From NCBI RefSeq assembly GCF_950023065.1, contig NC_088678.1, forward strand, positions 33,160,580-33,224,579: a stretch of 64,000 bases of DNA, written 5' to 3'. The position numbers were made by a program, and so were the translations under genes. Below, one piece after another: positions 33,647 to 45,871 of this stretch (within the stretch, counting starts at the first letter, position 1; each line of letters begins with the position of its first letter). Origin of the DNA: Planococcus citri (lineage: Eukaryota > Arthropoda > Insecta > Hemiptera > Pseudococcidae). A model generated the notes under the pieces. That model ran no database searches. It saw only the letters and a program-made list of their open reading frames with translations, and was not told where the DNA came from.

Positions 33647-35170
33647 GTGGGAGGAATTCCAAATGAACTTTCCCACAATGATTTCGGATGACGTATTAAG
33701 CTTTTGTTTTTAATGTTGAATCCATTTAAAAAATTTGAACAGTAATAACTTTCAAGAAAAAATGAGTTTTGGTACAAAAAAAATTGCGAGAGCGAAAGCT
33801 TTTGAAAATTTATAAATCAAAAAACAAACCAGCATCGTTTAAGATTTTATTTTATTGGTTTTCACACGTTTCAAAATCGAAAAATCATTTTCAAAAAATT
33901 TCATTTTGAAACCGTAATAAGCTATGATACGATTGTTTCAAATTAATTTTCTGTGGGAGGAATTCCAAATGAATTTTCCCACATTGATTTCGGATGACGT
34001 ATTAAGCTTTTGTTTTTAATTTTGAATCCATTTAAAAAATTTGAACAGTAATAACTTTCAAGAAAAAATGAGTTTTGGTACAAAAAAAATTGCGAGAGCG
34101 AAAGCTTTTGAAAATTTATAAATCAAAAAACAAACCAGCATCGTTTAAGATTTTTTTTTATTGGTTTTCACACGTTTCAAAATCGAAAAATCATTTTCAA
34201 GAAATTTCATTTTGAAACCGAAAGCTATGATTGATTGTTTCAAATTAATTTTCTGTGGGAGCAATTCCAAATGAACTTTCCCACAATGATTTCGGATGAC
34301 GTATTAAGCTTTTGTTTTTAATTTTGAATCCATTTAAAAAATTTGAACAGTAATAACTTTCAAGAAAAAATGAGTTTTGGTACAAAAAAAATTGCGAGAG
34401 CGAAAGCTTTTGAAAATTTATAAATCAAAAAACAAACCAGCATCGTTTAAGATTTTTTTTTATTGGTTTTCACACGTTTCAAAATCGAAAAATCATTTTC
34501 AAAAAATTTCATTTTGAAACCGTAATAAGCTATGATACGATTGTTTCAAATTAATTTTCTGTGGGAGGAATTCCAAATGTATTTTCCCACATTGATTTCG
34601 GATGACTTGCGCTTTTGTTTTTAATGTTGAATTCTTTTGAAAAATTTGAATTGTAATAAAAAAAAATCAGTTTTGTACCTAATTAAAAAAAAATGAATAC
34701 GAGAGCAAAGCTTTGGAAAATTTTTAAATCAAAAAACAAACCAGCATCGTTTAAGATTTAATTTTATTGGTTTTCACACGTTTAAAATTTAAAAAATCAT
34801 TTTCAAAAAATTGCATTTTGAAATCGAAAGCTATGATTGATTGTTACAAATTAATTTTCTGTGGGAGGAATTCAAAATGAATTTTACCGCAATGATTTTC
34901 GGATGACGTACGAGTTTTTGTTTTTTATGTTGAATTATTTAGAAAAATTTGAACAAAATTTTCAAAAAAATTCAGTTTTGAAACAAAAAAAAATGCGAGA
35001 GCAAAAGCTTTTGAAAATTTATGAATCAAAAAACAAACCAGCATCGCTTTTCACACGTTTAAAATACGAAAAATCATTTTCAAAAAGTTTCATTTTGAAT
35101 CTGAAGGGAAGGGTAAGATTGGCTCGAGCAAGCCAAGGACAAGAGCTTTCAGTAACTTATAGTTCTCAAG
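33647..35170. repeat. Tandem array, period about 303 bp, five units
   Basis: GTGGGAGGAATTCCAAATG or a close variant begins units at 33647, 33953, 34255, 34561 and 34861 (intervals 306, 302, 306, 300). Each unit has GATTTCGGATGACGTATTAA, TTTGAACAGTAATAACTTTC, GCGAGAGCGAAAGCTTTTGA and CACACGTTTCAAAATCGAAA in that order. The first three are nearly identical; the last two are more diverged and carry deletions. A degraded sixth copy may precede at about 33300. Open frames here are incidental. Confidence 0.9.
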
Positions 35171-35744
35171 AAATAAAACGACATTAGTTTTGTTTTGATT
35201 TTTGCAAGCTTTGAATCATGTCTGCTTCTGAGCAATAATTTTCAAAAAATTATAATCTAGCAATGCAAAAGCTTTTGAAAATTTCCAATTAGAGAGATAG
35301 AATGACATACTTCAGGTTAGTTTTTCGGTATTTGGGCTTTGACAACAAAATTTCAGTCTTAGAATAAAAGAGCAAGTAGATATAACTACTATTAAGTATA
35401 CTTAAGGTACTTACCTATGTACCTGTTGGAAAATTTATAATTCTTTAAAAGAAACCACACAATCTTTAATAGAGTCAGTAGTTCATTTTCTTGATATTTT
35501 GTATATACGAGTATTTTAAATAACCCATCGCTCGCACTTTTGAAATTTGAATGTAATTCATTTCATGTACGAGTACTATGTAGTTTAGGTATAGCAATTT
35601 CAGAGCAAATGTTTTTGGAAATTTACAATTTAAAAACGAGAAAGGAAAGATACTCAAGATGTAAGAAATATGCTGGAGGTACTCGAATGATTAATCAAAA
35701 TTGAGATTAAGCATTTTCTTTGTGATTCTTTATTCGATGAGAAT
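35171..35744. other. AT-rich intergenic sequence
   Basis: Nothing supported. It includes scattered ACGAGTA words. Confidence 0.4.
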
Positions 35745-36212
35745 TAAATCCAGTTGAAAAATAACGCGCGCCAGCTTCTTATAGTTTTTTCTTAATTTTT
35801 CGGAACAATATATTTATTACATTGTGAACAAATTTATGAGAAAAATGGACATCGATAAATTATCGTCAAGTCTAAATGCCGTGCATTCCCATTTATTATC
35901 GATATTATTTAATATTCATACGCTACCTCGTGTAATTCAACTCAAATGGAGGTATTTTATAGAATTGTGAACTAAATCCAGTTGAAAAATGAACGCAGCT
36001 TCTTATACAGTTTTTTCTCAATTTTTCGGAACAATTTAATTATTACATCGTGAACAAATTTCTGAGAAAACTGAACATCGATGAATTATCAACAAGTCTA
36101 AATGCCGTGCGTTTCTATAATCATTATCGATATTATTTAATTATTCATACGTACAGTACACCTCCTGTGTTTTAACTCAAATGGAGGTATTTATTTTATA
36201 GAACTCTTAGCG
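35745..36212. repeat. Two-copy tandem duplication, period about 228 bp
   Basis: The copies start AAATCCAGTTGAAAAAT at 35745 and about 35973. They share CAGCTTCTTATA, AATTTTTCGGAACAAT, AAGTCTAAATGCCGTGC, TTATCGATATTATTTAA and AACTCAAATGGAGGTATT. They are diverged by several substitutions and short indels, so this is an older duplication than the one at 22.5 kb. No coding content. Confidence 0.8.
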
Positions 36213-36399
36213 ATGATGAAATTTATTTCTTCTATAATCTTCAATACATAATGTAAAGATATCTAAAGACCATTAAATGATGTTTCATTTAAATGAACTC
36301 TCGTTGCTTGTGCAAAATTATACTATTTATTAGAACATTTGGAACCACCAGTTTTTATAGAACGCCACGTAGTATTCGCGCTATAGCCCTAGTACCACA

Positions 36400-36476
36400 T
36401 GTTCACAGGGTAGCTGCTTGCACTAAATCACGCTCCGAGATCCAGACGACCCGGGTTCGAATCCCGCCGCCGGCAA
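36400..36476 (+). mobile_element. tRNA-derived SINE head with intact B box
   Basis: GGTTCGAATCC at 36454-36464 is a perfect polymerase III B box. It is followed by CCGCCGCCGGC, which resembles a tRNA acceptor end, then an A6 run. An A-box-like TAGCTGCTTGC lies at about 36411, at the right distance upstream. The anticodon stem is not properly formed, so it is a tRNA-related SINE or tRNA pseudogene rather than a working tRNA. The open frame at 36293-36535 over it is incidental. Confidence 0.6.
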
Positions 36477-36599
36477 AAAATTTATTCGATCATCGCGACG
36501 AATGGGATTATGAAAATGGAATTGATGTACGGTAAATCGAGGAAAAATAAATATAAAATAATAAATGTAAGTAATGCGTGATAAATAACTGAAACATAG

Positions 36600-37610
36600 T
36601 GCGTTTCAGAAATGGATATAACGTAACATAAATGTGACAAATCTGTGACATGAGAATGTTACGTTACACGCTAAGCAAACTAATTACTCAACAACTACTG
36701 CGAAATAAATATTTTTAAACGCGACTTAAATGTGTCATAATTTATGGCACATAATAGAGCCTATAAATTTCGTTTTTCATGAGGTATTTATGTGACTTTG
36801 AAAGGACAACATTTAGGGTACATAAAAATCTTGTCATATAGGTGTCGTAATGTATGGCACATAATAGAGCATATAAATTTCGTTTTTCATGGAGCACTTA
36901 TGTCACTTGCATGAAATGCTATTTAAGTAACTTGAAATGGCAACAGAAAAGTACCATAGATTATGGCACATAATAGAGCATATAAATTTCGTTTTTCATG
37001 GAGCCCTTATGTCACTTTGAAAGGACAACATTTAGAGTTCATAAAAACTTCTCATACAGGTGTCATGATGTATGGCACATAATAGAGCATATAAATTTCG
37101 TTTTTCATGGAGCACTTATGTCACTTGAATGAAATGATATTCAAGTTACTTGAAATGACAACAGAAAAGTGCCATAGCTGATGGCACATAATAGAGCATA
37201 TAAATTTCGTTTTTCATGCAACATTTTTGTCACCTGGAAAGAACACAATTTATGTGACATGAAATCAGGCTAGAAATGTGCCATAGCTGATGGCACATAA
37301 TAGAGCATATAAATTTCGTTTTTCATGCAACATTTATGTCACTTGGGAGGGATAAAATTTATGTAACATGAAATTGTACTTAGAAAGTGCCATGGCATAT
37401 GTCACATAATACAGCCTATAAATTTCGTTTTTCATGTGCCATTTATGAAATTTTAACATGATGCAGAAATGTATAATAGATATGCCAATGAAAAAGGCCT
37501 CTGCTCATGTTACATTAATGTTGCATGATAAACGAAATTTATATGCTCTATTATGTGACATGTGGCATGGCACATTTATGGCAAATGCGTGGCACCGTCG
37601 GGGACCTTGT
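36600..37610. repeat. Tandem array, period about 109 bp, seven units
   Basis: ATAATAGAGC(A/C)TATAAATTTCG begins at about 36751, 36861, 36970, 37079, 37188, 37297 and 37405, a very even 108-110 bp spacing. The units alternate in the part between (ATGAAATGATATTCAAGTTA types versus AAAGGACAACATTTAG types), so a higher-order dimer is likely for the first five. The array ends with an inverted remnant (AACGAAATTTATATGCTCTATTATG, spanning about 37531-37555) and TGGCACCGTCGGGG at about 37590. The vocabulary (ATGGCACATAA, AAAAGTGCCAT) overlaps the 15.8-21 kb array. Confidence 0.85.
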
Positions 37611-37899
37611 GCTCTTGCTTCTTGGGCAGTTTTTTTTTTTTTAATTAAATTATTCTCCGTGGCTCTATAATAGATTATTAGAAAAAATTATTTTTTTTAT
37701 AACTCGTGACTGGGATGAAAAAAAAGCCAACAGGGGTCAAACAACGTACCCTGAGTACCTGTGGAAAAAAACACGTAATTATTTACGACTCATCGGGTGC
37801 GAAGATTAAACAAAAATTGAATTACAATTTCGGCACTGCGAGTCGAGTCTAGCATTGGGAGAAATTTTACCACCATGCAGACGTTAATTAAAAGCGGAA

Positions 37900-38110
37900 A
37901 ACAGACGAGTTTAATTTGCAACGTGGAATGGTCAGAGGTGAAAAACGTAATGCTTTCGAAGGCGAAAGTTCAGCAAGAATATTCGTAAAACTCAATCAAA
38001 ATCTTAAACCAAAGGCTGCTAAAGATTTCCTGGTTCGTATAATAAAATTGATCCTTTATATAAACGTGATACAGCAGCTAAAGCCCAGAAAGAAAATATA
38101 AGATGGAAGT
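37900..38110 (+). pseudogene. Possible frameshifted coding relic, unrecognised
   Basis: The 61-codon frame from the ATG at 37916 reads NAFEGESSARIFVKL and KPKAAKDFL. At about 38030 a shift of frame continues as GSYNKIDPLYKRDTAAKAQ, then KENIRWK and TAA near 38108. Both halves are unusually rich in Lys, Ala and Asp for this AT-rich DNA, and they join at one point, so a single-base-shift relic is plausible. No introns are visible, which would suit a processed pseudogene. I do not recognise the parent protein. Confidence 0.3.
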
Positions 38111-41100
38111 AATTTTCTTTTCAAATATAAGGTCATTCGTATTTACCACGTATCTTTTTACATCCCTAGTATTATTTGTCGAACAACTAAAACTGAAATT
38201 AAATTACAAGTTCGTCTCGTAAAATTAAATTATAAAGTATTTTCAGTAATTCGCGCCTCTGTAAATCCGACACCTAAGCTGATTGTTGCTCATTTTCAAT
38301 TTGACGCGTCATTTAAGAAAAGCAAAATGCATCGGATAAGGGCGGAAAATTTTAACACCAATCATTGAAATATCCTGCCGAAAAAAAAGAGAGAGAAGAG
38401 ACGAGAAAAGCTAAACGAAAATATATGAAAAAGGGGATGAACGTGAAAATGCAACTGCGAATTCAAAGGAGTAAGTTCAATTTATAACGGTGAATATTTT
38501 CGACGGCTTTTTTCCTTATTTTAAGTCGGAATTACCTTGAGATTGTAAAAGTCGGGGCGAAATTGTGAAAACAAATGAAAGGCAATAATTGGCCGAGCCA
38601 AATTCAGCAGACTGTAATAAACATCAACTTGAAAACGATATCCCACCAAGAAGAAATCTTCTATAAACGAGTTTACTTTTTATAACGTTTTTCCACAGGC
38701 GATTACCCGAAATGCGTTTCTTTTGCAAATTTATTTCGACGAAGAGAGAAGAGCAAGGAGTTTGAGAAAAGAAGAAGAAAAAAAAACCAAAGAGAAAAAA
38801 ATATTATCTTTAAGGTTTAGCAGAATGACATAAATTTTCTTACAGATTTTCACTAAATTATAGTTCAAACATAAATTCTCATTTATTTAATCTTCTTATT
38901 AATGGTTGCCTGCGTTATGCTGCTCAAAAAATACTATTTTTCTTACATACGCGCGAGTATATTTTTGCATATTCCGTCGAATCGGATTTCTCTTCTAAGG
39001 GATTCTTTTTTTCTTCTCGGTCGCCATACCGAATATAGCGATATAATTCTGAGAAATTGAACCGTATAACAAGCATACGCGGCGAGGTACCCGTTTATAT
39101 AGTGCAAGCGCATCAGGTTTATTCTGCGAAAGATTGTTCACTCTGCGTCTCTCTCTCTCTCTTCGTCTGAAATTTTCTCTCGTTTTGCTTTTTTTCAGAG
39201 ATGACTTTTATGAAAATTGAATGCGACGTTTCGCGTCTATTTAGCTCGAGTCGTTGCGATGAAATTTCTCATAAACGCGACGACCGAGTAGCTTTATCAA
39301 GTCACGTAGGTTGACGTTATATGGAGATGTCCCTATGAGCTGAAGAAATTTTTGGGAAACAAAGAAAAATTTGAAGAGCCTGTAAAAACACACCACGAGC
39401 CAAATTTTGAGCGCTGAATTTAATTTTTAGATTTTTGAAGAATTTTCGGAAATTGAAAGGTGGTTTATTTTTCAAAAAAAATAAAAATAAAAATCAGATT
39501 AAATTGGGATGGTGAGCTGAAAATTATGTCCAGAGCGATTTTGGATTCAGTAGGCGGGAAAAATTAATTTGGGGCCCAAAATCGAAATGTGGCTTATGCT
39601 GGATCCTTTCAACAATCTATGCACCTGAAAAATGACCGAAATGTAGATAAATTCGTTGAATGGGTCGATCATAAACCACAACTCGATTTTTAGCGACTCA
39701 AATTAATTTTCACTACCACTGACGAAATTTTAAAATTTTGGAGAGATCAAAAATTGCGCTGTAGTTTTCAAAATAGCTCATGATGGTAAAATTCGTGAAA
39801 GGAGGAGTAGTTGGTGGTTTTCAACAATAGGTCGAAATGGTCGAAGGGACACTAGACTGCTATTCAAACGAAACTCGGTCCAAAAGATCAATTAGGGCGA
39901 GGGAAAAAATTTACTGAATTTTGAACCTCCATTGCAACCATTTTGAGAGTGGGAAACCAAAATGTGATTTTAAAGTCTTTTTTTCATTTTTCAACAGACA
40001 AATGAAAAGCTTTCAATTTCTGAAATATGTTGCTGATGGTACGGAAAATCTTTGGATTTTTTTGTGGAATTTTTTAAAATTAACTAGGTAACAATTTTTC
40101 AGTGAGTGGTGATATTTTGAAAGTTCATGATTGAAAAAATAATGAATGTACGTATGTATCTCTAGAACTTCATTACAGAATAATCACTTAAAAATTCAGA
40201 GTATACCGTAAGTCAACGAAACATTATTTAAAAAAATTGAAAAAAAATCTCACAGGTTTTCCTCACCATCTAAACACACATTTCGGAAACACAAACTTTT
40301 AATGTCAATTAGATGAAAAATGAAAAAAATTACCCATAAACACCATATTATTTTGTTAAACACCATATTTTGTCCTCCTACTTTCAAAATTATTGCGCTG
40401 AAGGCATTAGTATCCTTAGTATCCTATAAGTATCCTACTGAAGGTATACTTCACCAACTATTACTTTTTGAAAATTCTTCTCAACATAATATACCCTGTG
40501 ACTAGGAATAAGAAAGCCAGGTTAAGAGTGTAAAAATTGATTTTGAGATTTCACAATCGCTTCGTAAAATATTTATGTAACTATGTAAACAACTGTGTGT
40601 ATTCACCTTTCTAGAATAGAGAGCAGGTAAGAAATCTTTTTCATAATTTAATTTTTCAATTTCAAAAATTCTCGAGTTTTTCCTCGCATTATTCAGCAAT
40701 TAAACTCGAAACTTTTTATTTAGCATGAAAAAATTTTAAATTCGCGAATTTTCCATTTTTTATAAGCCGAGCGCCAACACCGTTAATTTTAAAAACAGTG
40801 TTGACAATTGATATGTAAATTTCGAGTGAAAATTTTCAAGAGAATAATACTTAGTATATTCCAACAATTCACTTTTCAAAATCAGATTTGAAAAATAATC
40901 TGAAAAATACTTACCGAAAGAAATTTTTCACAGGGCTGAAAAGTTTCAAGCAGAAATTTCATTAATGTAGACTCAAATATCTGATTTTGTTTTCCAACTA
41001 CCTAAGCCAGCAGTCAAGCTGAGCGTCACAGAACAGGCACAATAATCGCGAAGTAATTTGCCTGATTGTGCAGGAGATTAAAGATTTTAGACACTAGCCA

Positions 41101-41398
41101 CTTTTGGAGGCACTATTCATACAATAATACAAACACATGGGAAGAATTGCAGTACATAAGGGACTAGACTTGCTATTCAGTTTTAAAAGCTACTGGAATC
41201 CTGGTTGCAGTAGCCGCAAGAATCCACAATAACCCTGACCGCAGAATGTATGCGCCCACAGTAACCGGACATAATTCCGGAAAATTCGTTAATTTCAAGT
41301 TGTTTGCGAAATAAAATTGGTTAATTTTATAAATTTTGTGTCATGTACGAAATAAAATTTGTTTGTAAAATTCGTTGATCTTTGAACGTTCATCCGAT
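38111..41398. other. Long AT-rich intergenic stretch, no gene seen
   Basis: Over more than 3 kb I found only purine-rich patches (38380-38480, 38740-38800), a CT microsatellite near 39146-39162, and several short unsupported frames. Nothing in it shows a domain motif, splice-consistent exon chain or repeat structure. Confidence 0.4.
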
Positions 41399-41623
41399 AT
41401 GGGTGAAAGTGCCGCGGAAAAGCAGGCGAGATTGGCTCGCGAAAAAGCTGCTAGAGAGAAGATTGAATATAAAAAAGTGGTAAATAGCAAGCGCAGATTA
41501 CTCCATGAGTGTGAATGGGATAAGTCTCATTTGAAAACTCTCATTGAGCAATATGTGTCGCAAGAAATGGTATGTCAATTAGAAGTTTTTATTGATTCTT
41601 GGAAACAAAATTTGGTAGAATAA
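41399..41623 (+). CDS. Unrecognised small charged protein or first exon
   Basis: From the ATG at 41399 (preferred to 41375 because the sequence becomes strongly charged there) 74 residues follow: GESAAEKQARLAREKAAREK, then YKKVVNSKRRLLHECEWDKS and IEQYVSQEMVCQLEVF. The Ala/Arg/Glu/Lys-rich helix, followed by a more mixed helical segment with Trp and Cys, looks like real protein. The basic helix recalls ribosome- or nucleic-acid-binding helices, but no family can be named. A MITE begins four bases after the stop (41627), so the natural 3' part may have been displaced; further coding-like frames follow beyond it. Confidence 0.4.
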   Translation: MGESAAEKQARLAREKAAREKIEYKKVVNSKRRLLHECEWDKSHLKTLIEQYVSQEMVCQLEVFIDSWKQNLVE

Positions 41624-41626
41624 TTA

Positions 41627-41886
41627 AAGAGGTCTATTCCAAAGTGGGTTAAGTCATTTCAAAAAAAGACACGTTTTACGGAGATTTTTACTTCAAAAGT
41701 GGGTTAAGTAAGTGATCGATTTTTAAAAGTAAATTTTTCTACAAGTAATTGTTTTATGTCCAAAGAAAGGAAAGGTGCACCGACCTTTGGACAGTCTTTG
41801 GAAACAGAACAAATTTCAGCATCAAAAAATTTAAACGCATTTTTTGGAGGAAAAAATGACTCAACCCACTTTGGAATAGAGCTCTT
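41627..41886. mobile_element. Small MITE with TCTATTCCAAAGTGGGTT termini
   Basis: TCTATTCCAAAGTGGGTT at 41633-41650 is matched perfectly by its reverse complement ending at 41880. Outside it, AAGAGG and GCTCTT extend the symmetry with one mismatch. At about 250-260 bp with no coding capacity it is a non-autonomous element. It separates two coding-like stretches (41399-41623 and 41887-42305), so it probably landed in a gene or gene relic. The two overlapping open frames at 41704-41938 arise from it. Confidence 0.75.
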
Positions 41887-42305
41887 CAATTGGAAGCTGT
41901 GGATGAAATATTGTTTAAATATGTTGATGCTGGATTGACTGTTGATGAAATTTTCAAAAAACAGAAAGAAATTATGAAAGGTCGTGATGATATGTTATAT
42001 GAGCTAAATTTGATCTTTGTAAAGGCTAAATCATTTCTGAACATTTTCCCACTATAGTAGATCTACCAGCGGTTAAAAATACAACAATTCGTGAATGTTT
42101 AGACAAGGACAAATTTTTAATCCTTGGACTTGTTTTCGAAGATGCGCAAAATAACAAAATTACAGTACAAGATACACTTGACAATATCGTGGCCGTCATC
42201 GACAAGTTGAAAAATAGCAAGCATGTCTTGATACATACGAATCGTCATTACCCACAAACATAGTAAGAAGTGCAGATAAAACAATTAAGCAAATAAATAT
42301 GTAGC
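41887..42305 (+). pseudogene. Coding-like frames beyond the MITE
   Basis: The frame to 42057 encodes EAVDEILFKYVDAGLTVDEI, then FKKQKEIMKGRDDMLYELN, and stops at TAG. A second frame from 42057 to 42305 encodes VDLPAVKNTTIRECLDKDKF, then a hydrophobic LILGLVFEDA and a helical stretch ending near LKNSKHVLIH. Amino-acid composition is protein-like (balanced Asp, Glu, Lys, Val, Leu) despite the AT-rich DNA. The two could be joined by an intron or by frameshift; the phases I tried with the CACTATAG acceptor did not work. A continuation of the 41399 gene is possible. Family unknown. Confidence 0.35.
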
Positions 42306-42528
42306 TCAATTATCAATTGGACGCAAAACAAAAGTTCAAGATATTCTGTATCCTTACAAATAAAAATATTGATCGATGAAGATAGCATTTGCTAGCCACC
42401 TGTCCTTTTCCTGGATGCAAATCGAAGATTTCGAGAAAAGATTCACAGGAGACCAGCGCTGTGAAATGCGAAACTCGCAAGTCGTTTTGAAACCAAAAAA
42501 TAGAAAATTGTTCAATTTGTTCATCTAA

Positions 42529-42768
42529 GAAGGATTCAACATAGAGGTTCACTGGCATGAAATTTTTTGGCACAAAATTCTTGACCTGCCAAAAAATTTA
42601 ACGGTTTGTACTATTTGTTGTGAAAAGTTGATGCCAAATCACAAAATATTGAAAAAAAGTACCTATACGAAGAAACTTATGGCCTTCGTTGCAAAATGCC
42701 TTTATATGACTTTGAATCAAACGATCAGTGTAGTAGTCTTATCAAACGTGGAAAGAGACAGCAGATAA
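42529..42768 (+). pseudogene. Coding-like frame with Cys-x2-Cys-Cys motif
   Basis: An open frame without an obvious ATG start encodes HWHEIFWHKILDLPKNL, then TVCTICCEKLMPNHKI, to a TAA at 42766-42768. An overlapping frame continues with Cys-containing sequence, CKMPLYDFESNDQC, suggesting a frameshift. The C-x2-C-C spacing with nearby His could be a remnant zinc-binding site, but I cannot name a family. It lies in the same orientation as the preceding frames and may be part of the same decayed gene. Confidence 0.25.
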
Positions 42769-45700
42769 GGATTGTACATATAATTTTGAATTTCACAAGT
42801 TCCCAATCGATTTTTGCACCGTTCAGAAAACTGTTATAAATGCATTTTTACCGTCCAAATGCATGAAGATAATCAATACTTTGGAATAGTTGTTTAAAAA
42901 ACCCCCAAAAAATTGGTATCACTTAATAAGTTGTAGTAGGGATGCCACTCTCAGTACAGTTGCGAAGAATCAACCTCGTTGAGCTTCGTTGCGTTTCCCT
43001 CGGCACCGTCGTGGGAAGTATTGTGCTTTCGCGTGCTCGTAGCTCTCAACATTCAATGCTTGTGCGCGACCTCTAAATATTATTATTTTTCAACAAAATT
43101 TTTATGGTGTCATTTTTTCATAGAAAGGAACAAAATTAGGGGGTAAAGACCTCAAGATTTCAAAAAAAAGGTTGCGCGTGAATCACCCTAATACCCAGGC
43201 TTAGAAATTGGGTACACAAAAAAGTAAGAAATTTTTTTCATAATTCAATTTCAAGTTACACAGACTTTAGAGCAATTTTTAGATTATTCAACGAATCAAC
43301 ATTTAACAGGAACACGCAATAATAGTCTTCCATGGTTTCTCAATTTTTATGAATTGCTCTTATTCCAACATGTCTCACGAACTGATTCTGAAGATGGTCG
43401 TAAAAAGATCTTTAAAGCACATAAATTCTCTATGATCTTTCGAAAATATGTATCTTCCCAGGAGGTCCCAAGAATATTGTAGGTACATAGATTATCATTA
43501 TTATTTACTATTCACAGCTGTTGTGTTTATTGTTTAGGATTTTTCTTTCTTCCTACATTTCATGTTAAGTGGTCGTCTAGTTTGAGGGGATGAGGATGGA
43601 GGAATTCATAATATACTCAATTTTATTTTTATTTTATATTATTCATTTTTATTTATTTATTTATTTATTTATTTCAATTGGACGGTTTTGTTATAAAAGT
43701 AATCCGGACCCTCGCCTCATCCTCGGGCATAGGGGGGGGGGGTGGTCATCATGTTCTAGAGATTGTATCATGTGCTTCCTAATTCAATAAACATTTCCTT
43801 TTTTTTTTTTTTTTTTTTTGAATAGGTAAATTGAGGAAAAATCCCTTTTCAAAATTTTATATAGCAGTATTGCCAACCTTGCAAGACTTGATATTAGCAA
43901 TGCATTAAAACAATCTATTTAAGATTAGTGGGTACTCGGTCTAAAATAAGTAGGTAGGTACTAATTTTGAACAGATTCATCATAATTATTTCATTACTAA
44001 TATTGAAGTCTAAGTTAAGTTGGAAGCACTGCTGTGCAAAATCTTGAAATGACATTTTCCTCGAAAAATTTATCAACCGATTAACCCGAAAAAAATCAAT
44101 GCTTGCAAATAATTCTCACAATTTTTGAATCGAAAAACCAGAATTACGTTCACTTTGGCTATCGAAATCGAACATTCGCGATTTCATATTGAAAATTGAG
44201 ACACAAATCAGATTTTTTCGTTCTTTGAAGCTAATTGGCTAATGCTTTGTTTACGTCTAATTTCCAATTTGAAATGGCGAATGGTCCGATTTCGATAATG
44301 TAGCCAAAGTGAATGCAACCCTGCTTCTTATAATAGATATTGAAAAATGTTGGCAGCATTGTAAGGAAAAATGTCTGGTATTTTTTCCAAGTATTTATCA
44401 AGGTATTTTTTCCAAGTATTTATCAAAATTTTCACTCCAAGTGTTAAACAAATATTGAGTACATAGGTACCTACTTATATCTCTTTAAAGCACTGCATTT
44501 TTCTTTCTAATACTCAGGCGAAGTACTGCAAGAAGTTGTTGACAATAATGACTTATTCTCACAACGTTCAAGTCTTCGACTCCTCCATCTGATTTAGGTG
44601 AATATATGTAATAAAAATTTCATGACGGGGACAAACAATAGATTAAAAAACACTCCAGTTGAACTCAACCTATTGAGTACCTAATCAGTAATCCTCCAAA
44701 TGATACTCAAGAAAGACTCACTAATTTGGAAACGAGTGCTCAAAAAACTCGGTGAGTTTCACTACAACTGAAACATGTGTTGAATTAGGTTTTCGTATCC
44801 AATTTCATGTCTATATTATGCAAGAATTTTTTTTCATTTTGTACCTAGAAGAAATTTGGATTGCACACTGTTCCTTAATGGAAGAGATAACAAAGAAAAT
44901 TCAGAAAAAATTGAACAATCTAAGCGAGAAAAATTATTCCTCGGCAACAACAACACGAACCATTCAAGAAATTGAAGTTGAAGAACTAAAAAAAAATAAT
45001 AGAGGATGATGGCGCATGCTCAATACTTGTAAGTGTGTTACGCTCGTGATCCTATGTGTTGAATTTTTTTCTATTTTTTGGAAACAAATACATTCGTGTA
45101 CATTCATGAGAGGGCAAAAGCTTTGAAAAATTTGTTGCTCAAAAATTAGAACAACATCAATTTTAATGCAAGAATTCATTTCCTCCGATTTTTTTTTTCA
45201 AATTTTGCCAAGATTTTGCCAATTGAGGTGAACTTGGGAAATGTCGACTTCAAGTGCTCAAGTGCATTTTTCAATTTTTGGTGATTGTTTCTTTTGGGAA
45301 ATCAATTTTTATTGCTATAACCCATTGACCCACCCACTTCTTCTTGATAGAAACATGTGTAGATGGGCTGATGTGGAACGACATGACCCACAATTAAATT
45401 TCTGTAGTTTTTGGTCACTACAGTATTTCAATATTGTACACCTCAGTGTTTTTTCTTTTGTTTTTTCCTGGTTTGTCTTCCTACATCAGACTCAGAAAGT
45501 ATTATTCTTCACTTAATTTACTCATTATGCATTTGTTTTCTTCTGTAGAAACAAGTAAATCACTCGTAAATTAATTGAAGAATACTTTCATGAGTCTAAT
45601 GTGGAAGAAGAAACTAGGAAGAACCCAAAGCAAAACATCATGTATACACGTTTAGATAGGTACTTTTGCGATTTTCGCCTTCGAGTCGCCTTTACGATGA
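42769..45700. other. Intergenic sequence with scattered weak frames
   Basis: An ATTT microsatellite lies at about 43645-43675, a G10 run at about 43732, and a T20 tract at about 43800-43819. A TCGGCACCGTCGTGGG word at about 42997 recalls the ends of the two satellite arrays. The frame at 44752-45009 ends in a charged helical segment (EEITKKIQKKLNNLSEK), but no splice context supports a gene. Confidence 0.4.
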
Positions 45701-45871
45701 TCGCATTCTGTTCGCTGGCGAATCGCATACTGGATGTTTATCGGGTCGATTTATCAAAATTTTGAGCTCCCTGTTGAGAACGTATACTGGTTTAAAATGG
45801 AACCGGCAACAATTCAGAGAAGCGTAAAGTTCACCGTATGTAGGGTCGTTTTCAAGAACTTTACCTCGCTG
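45701..45871 (+). CDS. Possible isolated exon with GTAAGG donor
   Basis: The frame is open from 45701, with an ATG at 45734. It encodes MFIGSIYQNFELPVENVYWF, then KMEPATIQRSVKFTVCRV and FKNFTSL, and meets a good donor, CTG|GTAAGG, at 45872. The composition is protein-like, with Trp, Tyr, Pro and Cys. No matching downstream exon was found, and the product is not recognised. It may be a lone exon of a gene with long introns or a coincidental frame. Confidence 0.2.
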
